Assembly (NCBI GenBank): GCA_964586235.1
Contig: CAZPIO010000018.1
Coordinates: 1 to 64,000 of the forward strand
Length of the DNA stretch: 64,000 nucleotides
Origin: JAUCQB01 sp964586235
GTDB lineage: Bacteria > Planctomycetota > Phycisphaerae > UBA1845 > PWPN01
Direction of reading: 5' to 3'
This document shows positions 54,075 through 63,814 of the stretch, in pieces; the first letter of the stretch is position 1, and each line of letters opens with the position of its first letter. The translations under genes and the position numbers were made by a program. The notes below the pieces were generated by a model. That model saw only the letters and a list, made by a program, of their open reading frames with translations. It did no database searches and had not been told where the DNA came from.

Positions 54075-55919
54075 ATGGTGGACCGATCCGGCTCGGCGGC
54101 AGACCGGCTGTTCGCGATCATTTGTTCGGGATTTGCAGCGCTCACGCGACGGCCGTCCATGCGGGTCTCTTGCCTGCTGTTCGCGTCGATGCTGGTTGTG
54201 GCGGCCGGGGCGCGTCTTGAAGCGGCCGCACGGACGAAACCGGCAGGGCTCCGCCCGAATATCCTGATGATCATGAGTGATGACATGGGCTACTCGGATC
54301 TCGGCTGCTACGGCGGAGAGATCCGGACGCCCACACTTGACCGCCTGGCTTCCGGCGGCCTGCGTTTCTCACAGTTCTACAACATGGCCCGGTGCTGTCC
54401 GACTCGCGCCTCGCTGCTGACCGGTCTGCATCCCCATCAGGCGGGCGTGGGGCACATGACCGGCGCTCCTGCGGGACGGCCGGAGCCCTGGCAGGGATAT
54501 CTGAGTCGCCACGCTGTGACTATTGCCGAGGTCCTGCGCGACGCGGGTTATGCCACCTACATGTGCGGGAAGTGGCATGTGGCCAACGAGGGGCGAGCTG
54601 GATCCTCCCGCGGGAACTGGCCGCTGCAGCGCGGGTTCCAGAGGTTTTACGGGACGATCACCGGCGGGGGCAGTTACTACGACCCGACGACGCTCACCCG
54701 GGACAACACCATGATCACGCCGGAGAACGATCCGGAATATCGCCCCGAGCGATTCTACTATACCGACGTGATCAGCGACAATGCGGTGCGGTTTATTCAG
54801 GAGCACGCACGGAAGAGCAGGGAGAGTCCGTTCTTTGTGTACGTGGCCTACACTGCGGCGCACTGGCCGATGCATGCCCCGGCCGAGGCGATCGCTGAGT
54901 ACCGCGGGCGATACGACGGCGGCTATGAACCCATCCGCCGAGCCCGCTTTGAACGGCTCAAACAGCTCGGCCTGATCGATCCCGCCTGGGAGCTATCGCG
55001 GCAGGCGGGTGACTGGGGAACCACCGAGCACAAGGCGTGGGAGGCCCGCTGCATGGAGGTCTATGCGGCCATGATCGACCGCATGGACGACGGGATTGGC
55101 CGCATCGTCGCCGAACTCGAGAAGGCGAGTCTGTCTGAGGACACGCTGATTCTGTTTCTGCAGGACAATGGCGGCTGCGCCGAGACCCTGGGGCGGGAGG
55201 ACAAGGCGGAATGGCACCTGACGGACCTCAAGCCGATGGGCCCGGATGAGCTTCAGCCGAAGATCTGGCCGCCGATGCAGACCCGCGACGGGCGGCCGGT
55301 GCTCGGAGGGCCGAAGGTCATGCCGGGCGGACCGCATACCTACATCGCTTACGGCCGGTCGTGGGCGAACGTCTCGAACACGCCGTTTCGCGAGTACAAG
55401 CATTGGGTGCATGAAGGGGGCATCTCGACGCCGCTGATCGCCCATTGGCCGAAGGGTATCCGGCGGCGGGGCGAGATCGAGCGCCAGCCGGGTCAGGTCA
55501 TCGACCTCATGGCGACCTGTGCGGAACTGGCCGGTGCAACCTATCCAAGCGAGCGTGCGGGCCGTGCGGTTCGGCCGGTGGAGGGCAAGAGCCTTGTGCC
55601 TGCGTTCGCCGGCGACAAGATTGATCGAGACGCACTGTTCTGGGAGCACGAGGGCAACCGCGCTGTCCGCGAGGGCAAATGGAAACTGGTCGCGAAGGAC
55701 CCGGACGGGCCGTGGGAGCTTTACGACATGGAGAAGGATCGCACGGAGCTGCACGATCTGGCGGCCCGAGAGCCGGAGCGAGCCGTGGCCATGATCGCGA
55801 AATGGGAGGCGTGGGCCAACAGGGCCGGTGTGCTGCCGTGGATCTGGAAACCGGCCTACGGCAAAGCCAGGCCCAGCCGCCCAAACGAGTCTCCGGCGAA
55901 GGACGGGGGCGGCCGGTGA
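54075..55919 (+). CDS. Secreted formylglycine sulfatase (arylsulfatase A-like)
   Basis: 614 residues from the ATG at 54075, preceded by AGGAGGTGAG and only 8 bases after the ligase stop. An internal Met29 would also begin a signal peptide (RVSCLLFASMLVVAAGA). Metal-site MSDDMG (aspartates 69 and 70) and CCPTRASLLTG, with Cys107 the formylglycine site. GKWHVANEG and LFLQDNGG follow the family. It shares the transcript of the opine-dehydrogenase cluster by position, though its function (polysaccharide desulfation) looks unrelated. Confidence 0.9.
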   Translation: MVDRSGSAADRLFAIICSGFAALTRRPSMRVSCLLFASMLVVAAGARLEAAARTKPAGLRPNILMIMSDDMGYSDLGCYGGEIRTPTLDRLASGGLRFSQFYNMARCCPTRASLLTGLHPHQAGVGHMTGAPAGRPEPWQGYLSRHAVTIAEVLRDAGYATYMCGKWHVANEGRAGSSRGNWPLQRGFQRFYGTITGGGSYYDPTTLTRDNTMITPENDPEYRPERFYYTDVISDNAVRFIQEHARKSRESPFFVYVAYTAAHWPMHAPAEAIAEYRGRYDGGYEPIRRARFERLKQLGLIDPAWELSRQAGDWGTTEHKAWEARCMEVYAAMIDRMDDGIGRIVAELEKASLSEDTLILFLQDNGGCAETLGREDKAEWHLTDLKPMGPDELQPKIWPPMQTRDGRPVLGGPKVMPGGPHTYIAYGRSWANVSNTPFREYKHWVHEGGISTPLIAHWPKGIRRRGEIERQPGQVIDLMATCAELAGATYPSERAGRAVRPVEGKSLVPAFAGDKIDRDALFWEHEGNRAVREGKWKLVAKDPDGPWELYDMEKDRTELHDLAAREPERAVAMIAKWEAWANRAGVLPWIWKPAYGKARPSRPNESPAKDGGGR

Positions 55920-55959
55920 CCGACTCGCATGGGGCATGACTCGCCGGTACAGCGGAAGG

Positions 55960-55988
55960 CACTGGCAGACGAGCTGCCAGTGGCACCC
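55960..55988. repeat. Palindromic repeat CACTGGCA...TGCCAGTG
   Basis: Perfect 8-base arms with a 7-base loop, then GCACCC. The word GCCAGTGGCACCCGG also occurs at 45577-45591 after the GH130 gene, so this may be a small dispersed intergenic repeat. Confidence 0.5.
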
Positions 55989-56189
55989 GGAGGGCAATAA
56001 TCGTTGCGGAACGACGTTGTGGATTGTGAGCAGGTTTCCTGTCGACCTGAGGCTTGGAGGTATGGGGTGCAGCCTGTTTTCAGGGCGATTGCCCAGCCGT
56101 GGTCGGAGGGACTGCCTTGTCAGAAGACATGGCGGCGTCCGCCGCGGCGGATTTGGCCATGCCACCCTTTTCGAGACGGAGGTCTGGTG

Positions 56190-57695
56190 ATGCGATACGG
56201 CTTCTTGGTTCTTGGATTCTCAGGGTTTTTGGCGTCGAGCACGGCGGTTGGGGCGGAGGCGAACGCGGCCAGGGTGACCGATCGCCCAAACATTGTTGTG
56301 ATCGTGGCCGATGACCTTGGATATGGCGGGTTGAGCTGTCAGGGCGGGGATCTCCAGACCCCGCAGATCGATTCGTTGGCCAAAGGCGGTATCCGCTTCA
56401 CGAACGGGTACGTTTCGTGTCCGGTGTGCAGCCCGACCCGCGCGGGGCTGAACACCGGGCGCTACCAGCAGCGATTCGGCCATGAATTCAACCCCGGTCC
56501 GCCCGCCGAGGCTTCGGCGGCTTTCGGCCTGCCGCTGACCGAGGTGACCATAGCCGACCGGCTGAAGGCGGCCGGGTACACCACGGGCATGTTCGGCAAG
56601 TGGCATCTGGGCTACCGTCGGGAGTATCTGCCGGTCAGCCGTGGGTTTGACGAGTTCTTTGGATTTCCGGGTGGTGCGCACCCATATCTCAATCCCCGCA
56701 GCGACTCCAACAACCCGATCATGCGCGGCTACGAGACGGTGGACGAGAAGGAGTACCTGACCGATGCCTTTACGCGAGAGGCCGTCGCGTTCATCGACCG
56801 CCATGCGAAGGACAGCAAGCCGTTCTACCTGTACCTGCCGTACAACGCCGTTCACCTGCCGATGGACACGACCGAGAAGTACATGCAGCGGTTCACGGAG
56901 ATTCAGGATCCCCTGCGCCGCAGGCACGCGGCCATGTTGGCGGCCCTGGACGACGGTGTGGGGGCAGTGATGGCCTCGCTGCGCAAGAACGGGCTGGAAG
57001 AACGGACGCTGGTGTTCTTCTTCAGTGACAATGGCGGGCCCACGCTGAAGAACACCTCAACCAACAAGCCGCTCCGCGGATTCAAGGGGCAGGTGCTGGA
57101 GGGCGGCATCCGCATTCCGTTCATGGTTGCGTGGAAAGGACATCTGCCGGCCGGCAAGGTCGACGATCGGCCGGTGATCCAATTGGATATCATGCCGACG
57201 GCGGTGGCGGTCGCGGGCGGTAACATGCCGACGGACCGGCCGATTGATGGTGTGAATCTCATGCCTTACCTGACCGGGCAGGAAACCAAGCCGCCGCACG
57301 ACATACTTTTCTGGCGGCTGGGTCCGCAAGCCGCCGTGCGCAAGGGCGATTGGAAGCTGATCCGCCACGAGGGCGCCCCAATCGAATCGCGGCCGGCTGC
57401 AAGAGCGAGGCGAGGTGCACGTGCCGGCGCGGCGGGTTCAGCCGGCCTGGACGGTATCGGTCCGGTGGGGACCGTGCTTCTCTATAACCTGGCGAAAGAT
57501 ATCCACGAAGATACCAACCTCGCTGCTGAGAATCCGGACAAGGTCAATGAGCTCTCTGCGGCTCTGGATGCATGGGAGTCGCAACTGGCCAAGCCTCTGT
57601 GGGGCGGCGGCCGAGCCCGGAATGCCTCCGCTTCACAACCGGCGGGCGCGAGAGCCGGTCAGGGCCGAGGCGGGCGCGGTCAGCGCGCCCGATAG
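56190..57695 (+). CDS. Secreted formylglycine sulfatase
   Basis: 501 residues from the ATG at 56190, with GGAGGT 7 bases before it and a signal peptide (LVLGFSGFLASSTAVGA). Open frame further upstream is not used. VADDLGYGG has the metal aspartates. CSPTRAGLNTG gives Cys80 as formylglycine site. KWHLGYRREYLP and FFFSDNGGP are family motifs. The last 50 residues are a low-complexity Arg/Gly/Ala tail (QGRGGRGQRAR). It is convergent with the next gene: only 2 bases separate the stop codons, with no terminator visible. Confidence 0.92.
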   Translation: MRYGFLVLGFSGFLASSTAVGAEANAARVTDRPNIVVIVADDLGYGGLSCQGGDLQTPQIDSLAKGGIRFTNGYVSCPVCSPTRAGLNTGRYQQRFGHEFNPGPPAEASAAFGLPLTEVTIADRLKAAGYTTGMFGKWHLGYRREYLPVSRGFDEFFGFPGGAHPYLNPRSDSNNPIMRGYETVDEKEYLTDAFTREAVAFIDRHAKDSKPFYLYLPYNAVHLPMDTTEKYMQRFTEIQDPLRRRHAAMLAALDDGVGAVMASLRKNGLEERTLVFFFSDNGGPTLKNTSTNKPLRGFKGQVLEGGIRIPFMVAWKGHLPAGKVDDRPVIQLDIMPTAVAVAGGNMPTDRPIDGVNLMPYLTGQETKPPHDILFWRLGPQAAVRKGDWKLIRHEGAPIESRPAARARRGARAGAAGSAGLDGIGPVGTVLLYNLAKDIHEDTNLAAENPDKVNELSAALDAWESQLAKPLWGGGRARNASASQPAGARAGQGRGGRGQRAR

Positions 57696-57697
57696 CG

Positions 57698-59824
57698 CTA
57701 CCTACTTGGGCCGGATTCCACGGTCACGGCTCGCGCGTCCACGCCGTCGCCTCGTTTGATCGCCAGCTTCGCCGTGGAGAGATCGGAGTTGATCACCCGC
57801 ACGTTCTCGCACCTGCCCTGGACGTCGAGGAACGGATCGGCGCCTCGCGGGCACAGCATGTTCCTGATGCGGATATCACGGCTGTCCGTGGTCTGGATGA
57901 CGGGGCCGGTCGCGGGCGTGACAGCCGAATCGACCACATCGATGCCCTGGGCGTCTGATATGGCGATTCCCTTGTTCGCGTTGATGACGACGCTCTCGAT
58001 CGTCACGTTTTCGACGGGCTGCTCGGGAAGCCCGCTGATGCGCACGGCCTGCTCGGCCTTGCGGCAGGTCAGGTTGCGAAGGTGGATACTCCGGAAGGTC
58101 GGGGCCATGCCCGCGTCGGAACCGAAGAACGCCTTGTAGTCGGTATGCACGGTGATCGCCGGACCGTTGATGTCGCCGAGCTCGATGTCCTGATACCAGA
58201 TGTCCTCGACCAGCCCGCCCCGGCCGCGCGAGGATTTGAGTCGGATGCCGATCAGCGAGCCGCTGAAGTCGCAGTCGTGCACGAACAGGTTGCGGACACC
58301 GCCGGACATGTCGCTGCCGATCACCACTCCGCCGTGGCCGCGTTTCATCCGGCAGTGCCGGACGATCACGTTTTCCGACGGCCGGTTGACGCGGCGGCCG
58401 TCCTCGTTCATGCCCGACTTGATCGCCACGCTATCGTCGGCGGTGGCGAACGTGCAGTGCTCGACGATCACGTTGCGGCACGAATCGGCGTTGAAGCCGT
58501 CATTGTTGGGGCCTTCGTTGGCGATCGTGATTCGGCGAACGAGCACGTTCTCGCAGTAGACCGCGTGGATCGTCCAGAACGGCCCGCTGGTGAAGGTCAC
58601 ATCCTCGATCAGCACGTTCGTGCAATTGATCGGTTGGAACGTTTGCGGCCGCAGGGGCTTTTCTTCGCTGCCGAAAACGCGTTTGTCCGGGGGCTCGCCC
58701 CGCAGCACCATGTCGGACAACTGCTGGTAGATGCGGTCCTGCTCTTTCACCCACGGCCACCAAGCGCGGCCCTGGCCCTCGATCTTTCCTTCGCCGGTGA
58801 GGGCGATGTTCGTGCAGCCGTTGGCGTAGATCAGCGGCGAGTAGTTGTGGCACTCGATCCCCGCCCAGCGTACGAACACGGGTGGAAGGTAGTCCTTCGG
58901 GTCGGTGCTGAAGCGAAGCTCCGCGCCCGCAGCCAGGTGCAGGTTGACGCTGCTCCGCAGGTGAATCGCGCCGGTCAGCCACACTCCGGGCGGCACCTCG
59001 ACGCGTCCGCCCCCGGCCGCCGTACAGGCGGCAATCGCCTTGGCGATCGCCTCCGTGTCCGGCTTTTCGTCGCCGGCCGTCGCACCATACTCGCGGATGT
59101 CGAACGCTCGGTCCGGGAAGACGGGGGCTTTCACCTCGCCCATCTCAAAGGGCGGCTTCTGGTCGCGAAGTGTGTTCAGGATACACCCGGCGACCTTTCG
59201 CGCGAGAAACTCGGAACCATCGCCGGTGAAATGGACGTTCGCGGCGAGTTGATACCTGTCGAGGTAGGGCGACACGTACGTGTGCAGATCGTTTACCTTC
59301 ACGCCGTGCTTGTCCATGATTTCGCGTGCTGCGGCGTTGAACTCGATCTCCTGGCCCTTGATCCGGCCGGCTGCTCCTTCAGGGATCGGCGTCGTGGCGG
59401 CCCAGATGAGTTTTGCGCCCGTGCCCTTGAGCCTGCCGACGAGTCGATCGAGATTGGCGGTGTACTCCTGCAATGTGGAGATGCGCTTTCCGCGGGTGTC
59501 GAGTTTGTCGTCTTTGAGGTGTTTGAGGTCGTGCAGGCCCCAGTTGAAATGGATCACGTCCCAGCGGCCGTCACCCAGCCACCCGTCAAGTCGTTCCAGG
59601 CCCGTCCAGGTGTGCGCTGCGTTGCCGGGTATCCGTACGACCTCTGCCTGATCCGCGAGCATCCGGCGCACCGGCTCCGTATAACCGATGGAGATCGAAT
59701 CGCCGATGATCAGGACCCGCGGCAAGCGGCCCGGCTCGTCGGCTGTCGCCGCTCCGGCCGGCAGCGACAGGGCCGCAAGCATTACCGCCGCCGTCGTTCG
59801 TCCGTAGCCCAAGAGGTATTTCAT
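57698..59824 (-). CDS. SGNH esterase-GH28 polygalacturonase fusion
   Basis: 708 residues with a signal peptide (AAVMLAALSLPAGAATA). The N-terminal SGNH hydrolase (about 36-225) has IIGDSISIGY with Ser43, HFNWGLHDLK as block III-like, and VHFTGDG with the catalytic His region. From about 240 a right-handed beta-helix follows (FDIREYGATAGDEKPDTEAI, GGGRVEVPPGVWLTG). It holds GH28 motifs NNDGFN, ADDSVAIKSG and GHGGVVIGSDMSGG. The combination suits removal of acetyl groups plus cleavage of pectin-type or rhamnogalacturonan chains. It is probably periplasmic or secreted. Confidence 0.9.
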   Translation of the reverse strand: MKYLLGYGRTTAAVMLAALSLPAGAATADEPGRLPRVLIIGDSISIGYTEPVRRMLADQAEVVRIPGNAAHTWTGLERLDGWLGDGRWDVIHFNWGLHDLKHLKDDKLDTRGKRISTLQEYTANLDRLVGRLKGTGAKLIWAATTPIPEGAAGRIKGQEIEFNAAAREIMDKHGVKVNDLHTYVSPYLDRYQLAANVHFTGDGSEFLARKVAGCILNTLRDQKPPFEMGEVKAPVFPDRAFDIREYGATAGDEKPDTEAIAKAIAACTAAGGGRVEVPPGVWLTGAIHLRSSVNLHLAAGAELRFSTDPKDYLPPVFVRWAGIECHNYSPLIYANGCTNIALTGEGKIEGQGRAWWPWVKEQDRIYQQLSDMVLRGEPPDKRVFGSEEKPLRPQTFQPINCTNVLIEDVTFTSGPFWTIHAVYCENVLVRRITIANEGPNNDGFNADSCRNVIVEHCTFATADDSVAIKSGMNEDGRRVNRPSENVIVRHCRMKRGHGGVVIGSDMSGGVRNLFVHDCDFSGSLIGIRLKSSRGRGGLVEDIWYQDIELGDINGPAITVHTDYKAFFGSDAGMAPTFRSIHLRNLTCRKAEQAVRISGLPEQPVENVTIESVVINANKGIAISDAQGIDVVDSAVTPATGPVIQTTDSRDIRIRNMLCPRGADPFLDVQGRCENVRVINSDLSTAKLAIKRGDGVDARAVTVESGPSR

Positions 59825-59860
59825 GGTTCTTCTCCATGCGGATTCCAGCCGACTGCCACA

Positions 59861-61381
59861 TCAATCTCCGATCGCGTAGAGGCGCTTCATGGTGGCAATG
59901 TAGACTTCGCCACCGGCCGCGGAGGGCGTGCCGTGGATGGGGCCGTCCAGCCTGAACGAGCCGATCAGCTTCTTCTGTCGGTCGGCGGCGAAGATCCACA
60001 ACTCGCCTCCCCGGTTCCCGACATAGACCTTGCCGTCTGCCACGAGGGGTGAACCCCAGATCTCGCTTTGGGTTTCGTGGACCCAGTGGGGCCGGCCGGT
60101 TCTGGTGTCGAGGCAGTGAACGCGGCCGCGGCAGTCTGGAATAAAGACCAGGTCGCCTGCGATCGAGGGGGTGGACATGCAATGCTGGTCCATGGCGTAG
60201 GACCAGATCTCGCCGCTTTGGGTAATGTCGCCGGTCTTTGTGGCGTCGATGCATTTGAGCCAGGACACGCGCCGGCCGTGCCAGAGGTCTCCGCCCGCCA
60301 CCACGTAAACGCGGTTTTCGTGGAATACCGGCATGCCGGTGATGTTGCTCGGCCCTTCGTGGCGGTTGTCCTGGTAGCGATGGACGTCTTTCTTGGGGGC
60401 GGTCGGGTCGCAGTCGAACGACCGGACCTTGCGCAGTCGAGAAGGGCGGTCGGCCGGTGAATCAGAGGCGGGGGCCTCGAAGGCGTAGCAGACGCCGTCG
60501 CCGCCGCCGAAGAACACGAGCGTCCGGCCGTTCACCTCGCCCAGCGAGGGGGACGACCAGGTGCAGTGGATGGTTCGCGGGGCCATGTGTTCCTCGTCGC
60601 GGGCGACCAGGCGGCCGGTGGCCTTGTCCAGCACAATCAGGCTCGGGGCGTCAGGCGAGACGATGCGCTTGTGGGTGTCGTTCACGCCGTTGGAGGTATT
60701 GACGTAGAGGTACCGGCCGTGCACAAGGACCGAGCAGTGCGCGGCGTCGTGCTGGTGGACGCCCAGTTCGCGGTCGATGTCGTAGAGCCAGATGATGTCC
60801 GCGTCGGTGTCGTCGACCGGGTGGCTCTTCGCGTCCTCCAGGCCCATGTGCGGTCCCTCGTCGCGGAATGGGCCGTCGTTGCCGTTGGCCATGCCCGCCA
60901 GGTCGAGGCACATCACCTCGTTGCGGTTACTGACCATGTACACTCGGTTGCCCTCGACGGTGCAGGGCGAAACCAGGCCGGTGCGAGGCCAGTCCAGGTA
61001 GGGGCTTCCGCTCAGCTTGGGCACCAGGAGCTGCCAGCAGAAGCGGCCGTCCTTCTGCTCGAAGCACATCAGAACGCCGAAGTCGCCTGCATGATGCGGG
61101 TTGCGGGGCCTGGCGTTGTTGGTGCCGATGAGCACCCTGCCGCCGGCGATGATCGGCGACGAATAGGTGTCCGTGCCCAGATCGAGTTTCAGCCTCACGT
61201 TGGTGCCGGCGGTCGGATCGAAGGACTCGACCAGGCTTTTTTCGGCCGAAACCATGTTGCGGGTGTATTGCTGTCCCCACTGGGGCTGATCGGCTCCGGA
61301 GGCCGCGGGTGCCAATAGTGAGCCGCAGCAGAGCGTCTCGAACAACAGGTATCTGAGTGGTATCGAGCGAGGAAGTGGCAT
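59861..61381 (-). CDS. Exported PQQ-like beta-propeller protein
   Basis: 506 residues from the ATG at 61381, preceded by GGAGAGAAAGG, with a signal peptide (FETLCCGSLLAPAASG). Propeller blades appear as repeated GxVYVGNRxGxL-like motifs: SSPIIAGGRVLIGTNN, VSPCTVEGNRVYMVSN, SPLVADGKVYVGNRGGELWIF, TPSAAGGEVYIATMKRLYAIGD. Similar planctomycete proteins lack proven quinone use and may bind partners or sugars. It lies 36 bases upstream of the SGNH-GH28 gene on the same strand, so they are probably co-transcribed. Confidence 0.85.
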   Translation of the reverse strand: MPLPRSIPLRYLLFETLCCGSLLAPAASGADQPQWGQQYTRNMVSAEKSLVESFDPTAGTNVRLKLDLGTDTYSSPIIAGGRVLIGTNNARPRNPHHAGDFGVLMCFEQKDGRFCWQLLVPKLSGSPYLDWPRTGLVSPCTVEGNRVYMVSNRNEVMCLDLAGMANGNDGPFRDEGPHMGLEDAKSHPVDDTDADIIWLYDIDRELGVHQHDAAHCSVLVHGRYLYVNTSNGVNDTHKRIVSPDAPSLIVLDKATGRLVARDEEHMAPRTIHCTWSSPSLGEVNGRTLVFFGGGDGVCYAFEAPASDSPADRPSRLRKVRSFDCDPTAPKKDVHRYQDNRHEGPSNITGMPVFHENRVYVVAGGDLWHGRRVSWLKCIDATKTGDITQSGEIWSYAMDQHCMSTPSIAGDLVFIPDCRGRVHCLDTRTGRPHWVHETQSEIWGSPLVADGKVYVGNRGGELWIFAADRQKKLIGSFRLDGPIHGTPSAAGGEVYIATMKRLYAIGD

Positions 61382-61514
61382 CCTTTCTCTCCAAAGGCGC
61401 GATCGCAACCGGCTTTACCGCGGACCAACTTGCCCGCTCGGCGCTCTGTCGTCAAGTCAAAGGTCCGGCCTGAATCGTCGGGCACCCGGCCGCATCCCTC
61501 CGTAGACGAAGGAA

Positions 61515-61544
61515 TTGCATTCGAAAAGCCGGCTATGTTATAGT
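61515..61544 (+). promoter_or_regulatory. Sigma-70-type promoter with extended -10
   Basis: TTGCAT (61515-61520) is 18 bases from TATAGT (61539-61544), which is preceded by TGT, an extended -10. A start near 61551 supports the TTG at 61603 as the first codon. Confidence 0.6.
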
Positions 61545-61602
61545 GCTGAGGCTCGGGTTCGTGCAGTCTTCGGGGGGCCACGGTATTTCGAAAGGCGATG
61601 CA

Positions 61603-62874
61603 TTGAGCTTGCGTGCGATACCCTGTCTGCTGTCGGTTTGTCTGGCGGTGACGGCGATTCTGGCGGAGGCGTCAGCGGAGAACTGGCCTCAGTTTCGCGG
61701 GGCGGACCGCAGCGCGACCTCCAAGGAGACCGGTCTGCTTCGAAAGTGGGGCGCCGGCGAGCCCAAGCTGCTCTGGAAGAAAGAGGCAGGTCCGGGGTAT
61801 GCGGGCCCCGCGGTGTTTGCCGGGCGGGTGTACTTCAATGATTACGACACGAAGACCTCGGAATGGCTGGTCCGATGCCTGTCACTGGCGGACGGCAACG
61901 AGCTCTGGCGTTACAGGGAGCCCAAGGAGATCCGCCCGAACCACCTGATCACGCGGACGGTGCCGGCGGTTGACGGGAAATACGTTTTCACCATGGACCA
62001 GAAGTGCGTGTTTCACTGCCTGGACGCGCAGACGGGCAAGGAACTCTGGCGCAAGAACCTGGTTGAGGAGCACAAGACGAGAATCCCGGCGTGGTACAAC
62101 GGTCAATGCCCGCTGATCGAAAATGACCGGGTGATCATTGCCGCGGGGGGTGATATCCTGGCGGTGGCTCTGGAGAAGGCCGGGGGCAAGCCGCTCTGGC
62201 AGACGCCCAATCCCGAGGGATGGGCGATGTCGCACTCCTCGCTGATGCCGGCCGAACTGGGCGGGGTGAAGCAGTACCTCTACTGCACGCTCAAGGGCCT
62301 CGCTGGAATCTCGGCCGCCGACGGCAAGCTGCTGTGGTCGTTTCCATGGAAGTTCAACGTGGCGGTGGCACCTTCGCCGCTGGCGATCGGGAACGATCGG
62401 GTTTTCATGACCAGCCTCTACAACGCCGACAGCGTCATGATCCGCGTCAAGCGCGAAGGTGAACGATTCACCGCGGAGAAGGTGTTCAGCCTTCCTGCGT
62501 CGGAGTGGAATTCAGAGGTCCACACGCCGGTGCTGTACAAGGATCATATGTTTGCGGTGGGCAAGAAGCAGCGGGGCTTGTTCACCTGCCTCGATCTTAA
62601 CGGCAAGATCGTCTGGACCAGCGAAGGCAAGGCGTCGTTCGGGCTGGGCAGCTTTCTGCTGGCAGACGGGATGTTCTTCGCCCTGGAAGGCGACACCGGG
62701 ATGCTGCGGCTGATCGAGGCGAGCACCACCGAGTACAAGGAACTGGCCAGCGCGCAGGTTCTGAAGGGCCAGGACGTCTGGGGACCGATGGCCCTGTCCG
62801 ACGGGAAGCTGGTGCTGCGGGACACGACCAGCATGGTGTGTATCGAGGTCGGGGGAACGACGGCAGGCAAGTGA
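61603..62874 (+). CDS. Exported PQQ-like beta-propeller protein
   Basis: 423 residues from the TTG at 61603, chosen for the AAAGG 7 bases before it, the promoter just upstream, and because it opens a signal peptide (RAIPCLLSVCLAVTAILAEASA). Blades: NWPQFRGADRSATSKETGLL (typical start of the family), AGPAVFAGRVYFNDYD, TVPAVDGKYVFTMD, HCLDAQTGKELWRKNL, and later ones. It is transcribed away from the other propeller gene and is followed by an NHL protein, 71 bases on. Confidence 0.85.
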   Translation: MSLRAIPCLLSVCLAVTAILAEASAENWPQFRGADRSATSKETGLLRKWGAGEPKLLWKKEAGPGYAGPAVFAGRVYFNDYDTKTSEWLVRCLSLADGNELWRYREPKEIRPNHLITRTVPAVDGKYVFTMDQKCVFHCLDAQTGKELWRKNLVEEHKTRIPAWYNGQCPLIENDRVIIAAGGDILAVALEKAGGKPLWQTPNPEGWAMSHSSLMPAELGGVKQYLYCTLKGLAGISAADGKLLWSFPWKFNVAVAPSPLAIGNDRVFMTSLYNADSVMIRVKREGERFTAEKVFSLPASEWNSEVHTPVLYKDHMFAVGKKQRGLFTCLDLNGKIVWTSEGKASFGLGSFLLADGMFFALEGDTGMLRLIEASTTEYKELASAQVLKGQDVWGPMALSDGKLVLRDTTSMVCIEVGGTTAGK

Positions 62875-62945
62875 GGCATCCTGGAGTCGGGCGGATTCGT
62901 TGATCTTTCCGGCTTCGCGTGGTGTCTCGTCAACCGGGTGCCGCG

Positions 62946-63812
62946 ATGCAGTACCATCAGGTTCTGTCAATTGGAGGCAGGGGGCTGCGGGCCGAGCAGT
63001 TCACGGAGGCCCTGCGCGGGATTTGTGTGGACCCGGCGAACCGGGTCTTCGCAGCCGGGGATGCGGAGGTCAAGGTCTTTGACTCGGGCGGCAAGTTCGT
63101 GCAGCGGTTCAAGCCGGCCAAGCCGGGCCACTGCGTCATGGTCTCCGAACGCGGGACGATCTACGTCGGCCAGACGGGCCAGATCCAGCAGTATGACCAG
63201 GACGGCAAGCTTCTGACGACACTGCGCGACGGCGAGCGGCTCGGCCTGGTGACATCGGTTGGCCTGGTCGGTGAACACCTGCTGGTGGGTGACGCGACAC
63301 ATCGTTGCATCCGGCGATATGACAAGGACGGGAAGCTGCTGAACGACATTGGCACGAACAACAATACGAACGGCTTCTTGATCCCCAATGGTCACCTGGA
63401 CTTCGCGGTGGATGCCAAGGGCATCATCCACGCGGCCAACCCCGGAAAATTCCGGATTGAGCGATACACGCCGGCCGGTGAACTGCTCGGGCACTTCGGC
63501 AGGTTCGGCACGCGAAACGTGGAAAACTTCCCCGGTTGCTGCAATCCGACAAACGTGGCGCTGACGGGGCAGGGGCAGATCGTGGTCACCGAGAAGGCCC
63601 CGGCGAGATGCAAGGCCTACGATGCAGCCGGCGAACTGCTGGCCTTCATCGGGCCGGAATCCTTCGACCAGAACTGCAAGAACATGGATGTGGCCGTGGA
63701 CTCGGAGGGCCGGCTCTATGTTGTGGACACCGCCAATCTCCAGATCCGCGTGTTCGCACTGGGCGCAGCGGCGGCTTCAAGACCGACGACTGCGACGAAG
63801 GAGGCGAGCTGA
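62946..63812 (+). CDS. NHL-repeat beta-propeller protein
   Basis: 288 residues from the ATG at 62946 (a GTG at 62919 is possible). Repeats such as GICVDPANRVFAAGDAEVKVFDSGGKFV, GTIYVGQTGQIQQYDQDGKLL and DVAVDSEGRLYVVDTANLQIRVF are NHL units, forming a six-bladed propeller. No signal peptide was seen. Its stop is 2 bases before the next start, so the two genes are coupled. Such pairs with twin-arginine ferredoxin-like proteins are met in Planctomycetes near redox operons. Confidence 0.8.
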   Translation: MQYHQVLSIGGRGLRAEQFTEALRGICVDPANRVFAAGDAEVKVFDSGGKFVQRFKPAKPGHCVMVSERGTIYVGQTGQIQQYDQDGKLLTTLRDGERLGLVTSVGLVGEHLLVGDATHRCIRRYDKDGKLLNDIGTNNNTNGFLIPNGHLDFAVDAKGIIHAANPGKFRIERYTPAGELLGHFGRFGTRNVENFPGCCNPTNVALTGQGQIVVTEKAPARCKAYDAAGELLAFIGPESFDQNCKNMDVAVDSEGRLYVVDTANLQIRVFALGAAAASRPTTATKEAS

Positions 63813-63814
63813 CA

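Noticed and set aside
58082..60052. 656-residue plus-strand frame
   Set aside because: It is antisense to the SGNH-GH28 gene, whose catalytic motifs are unmistakable.
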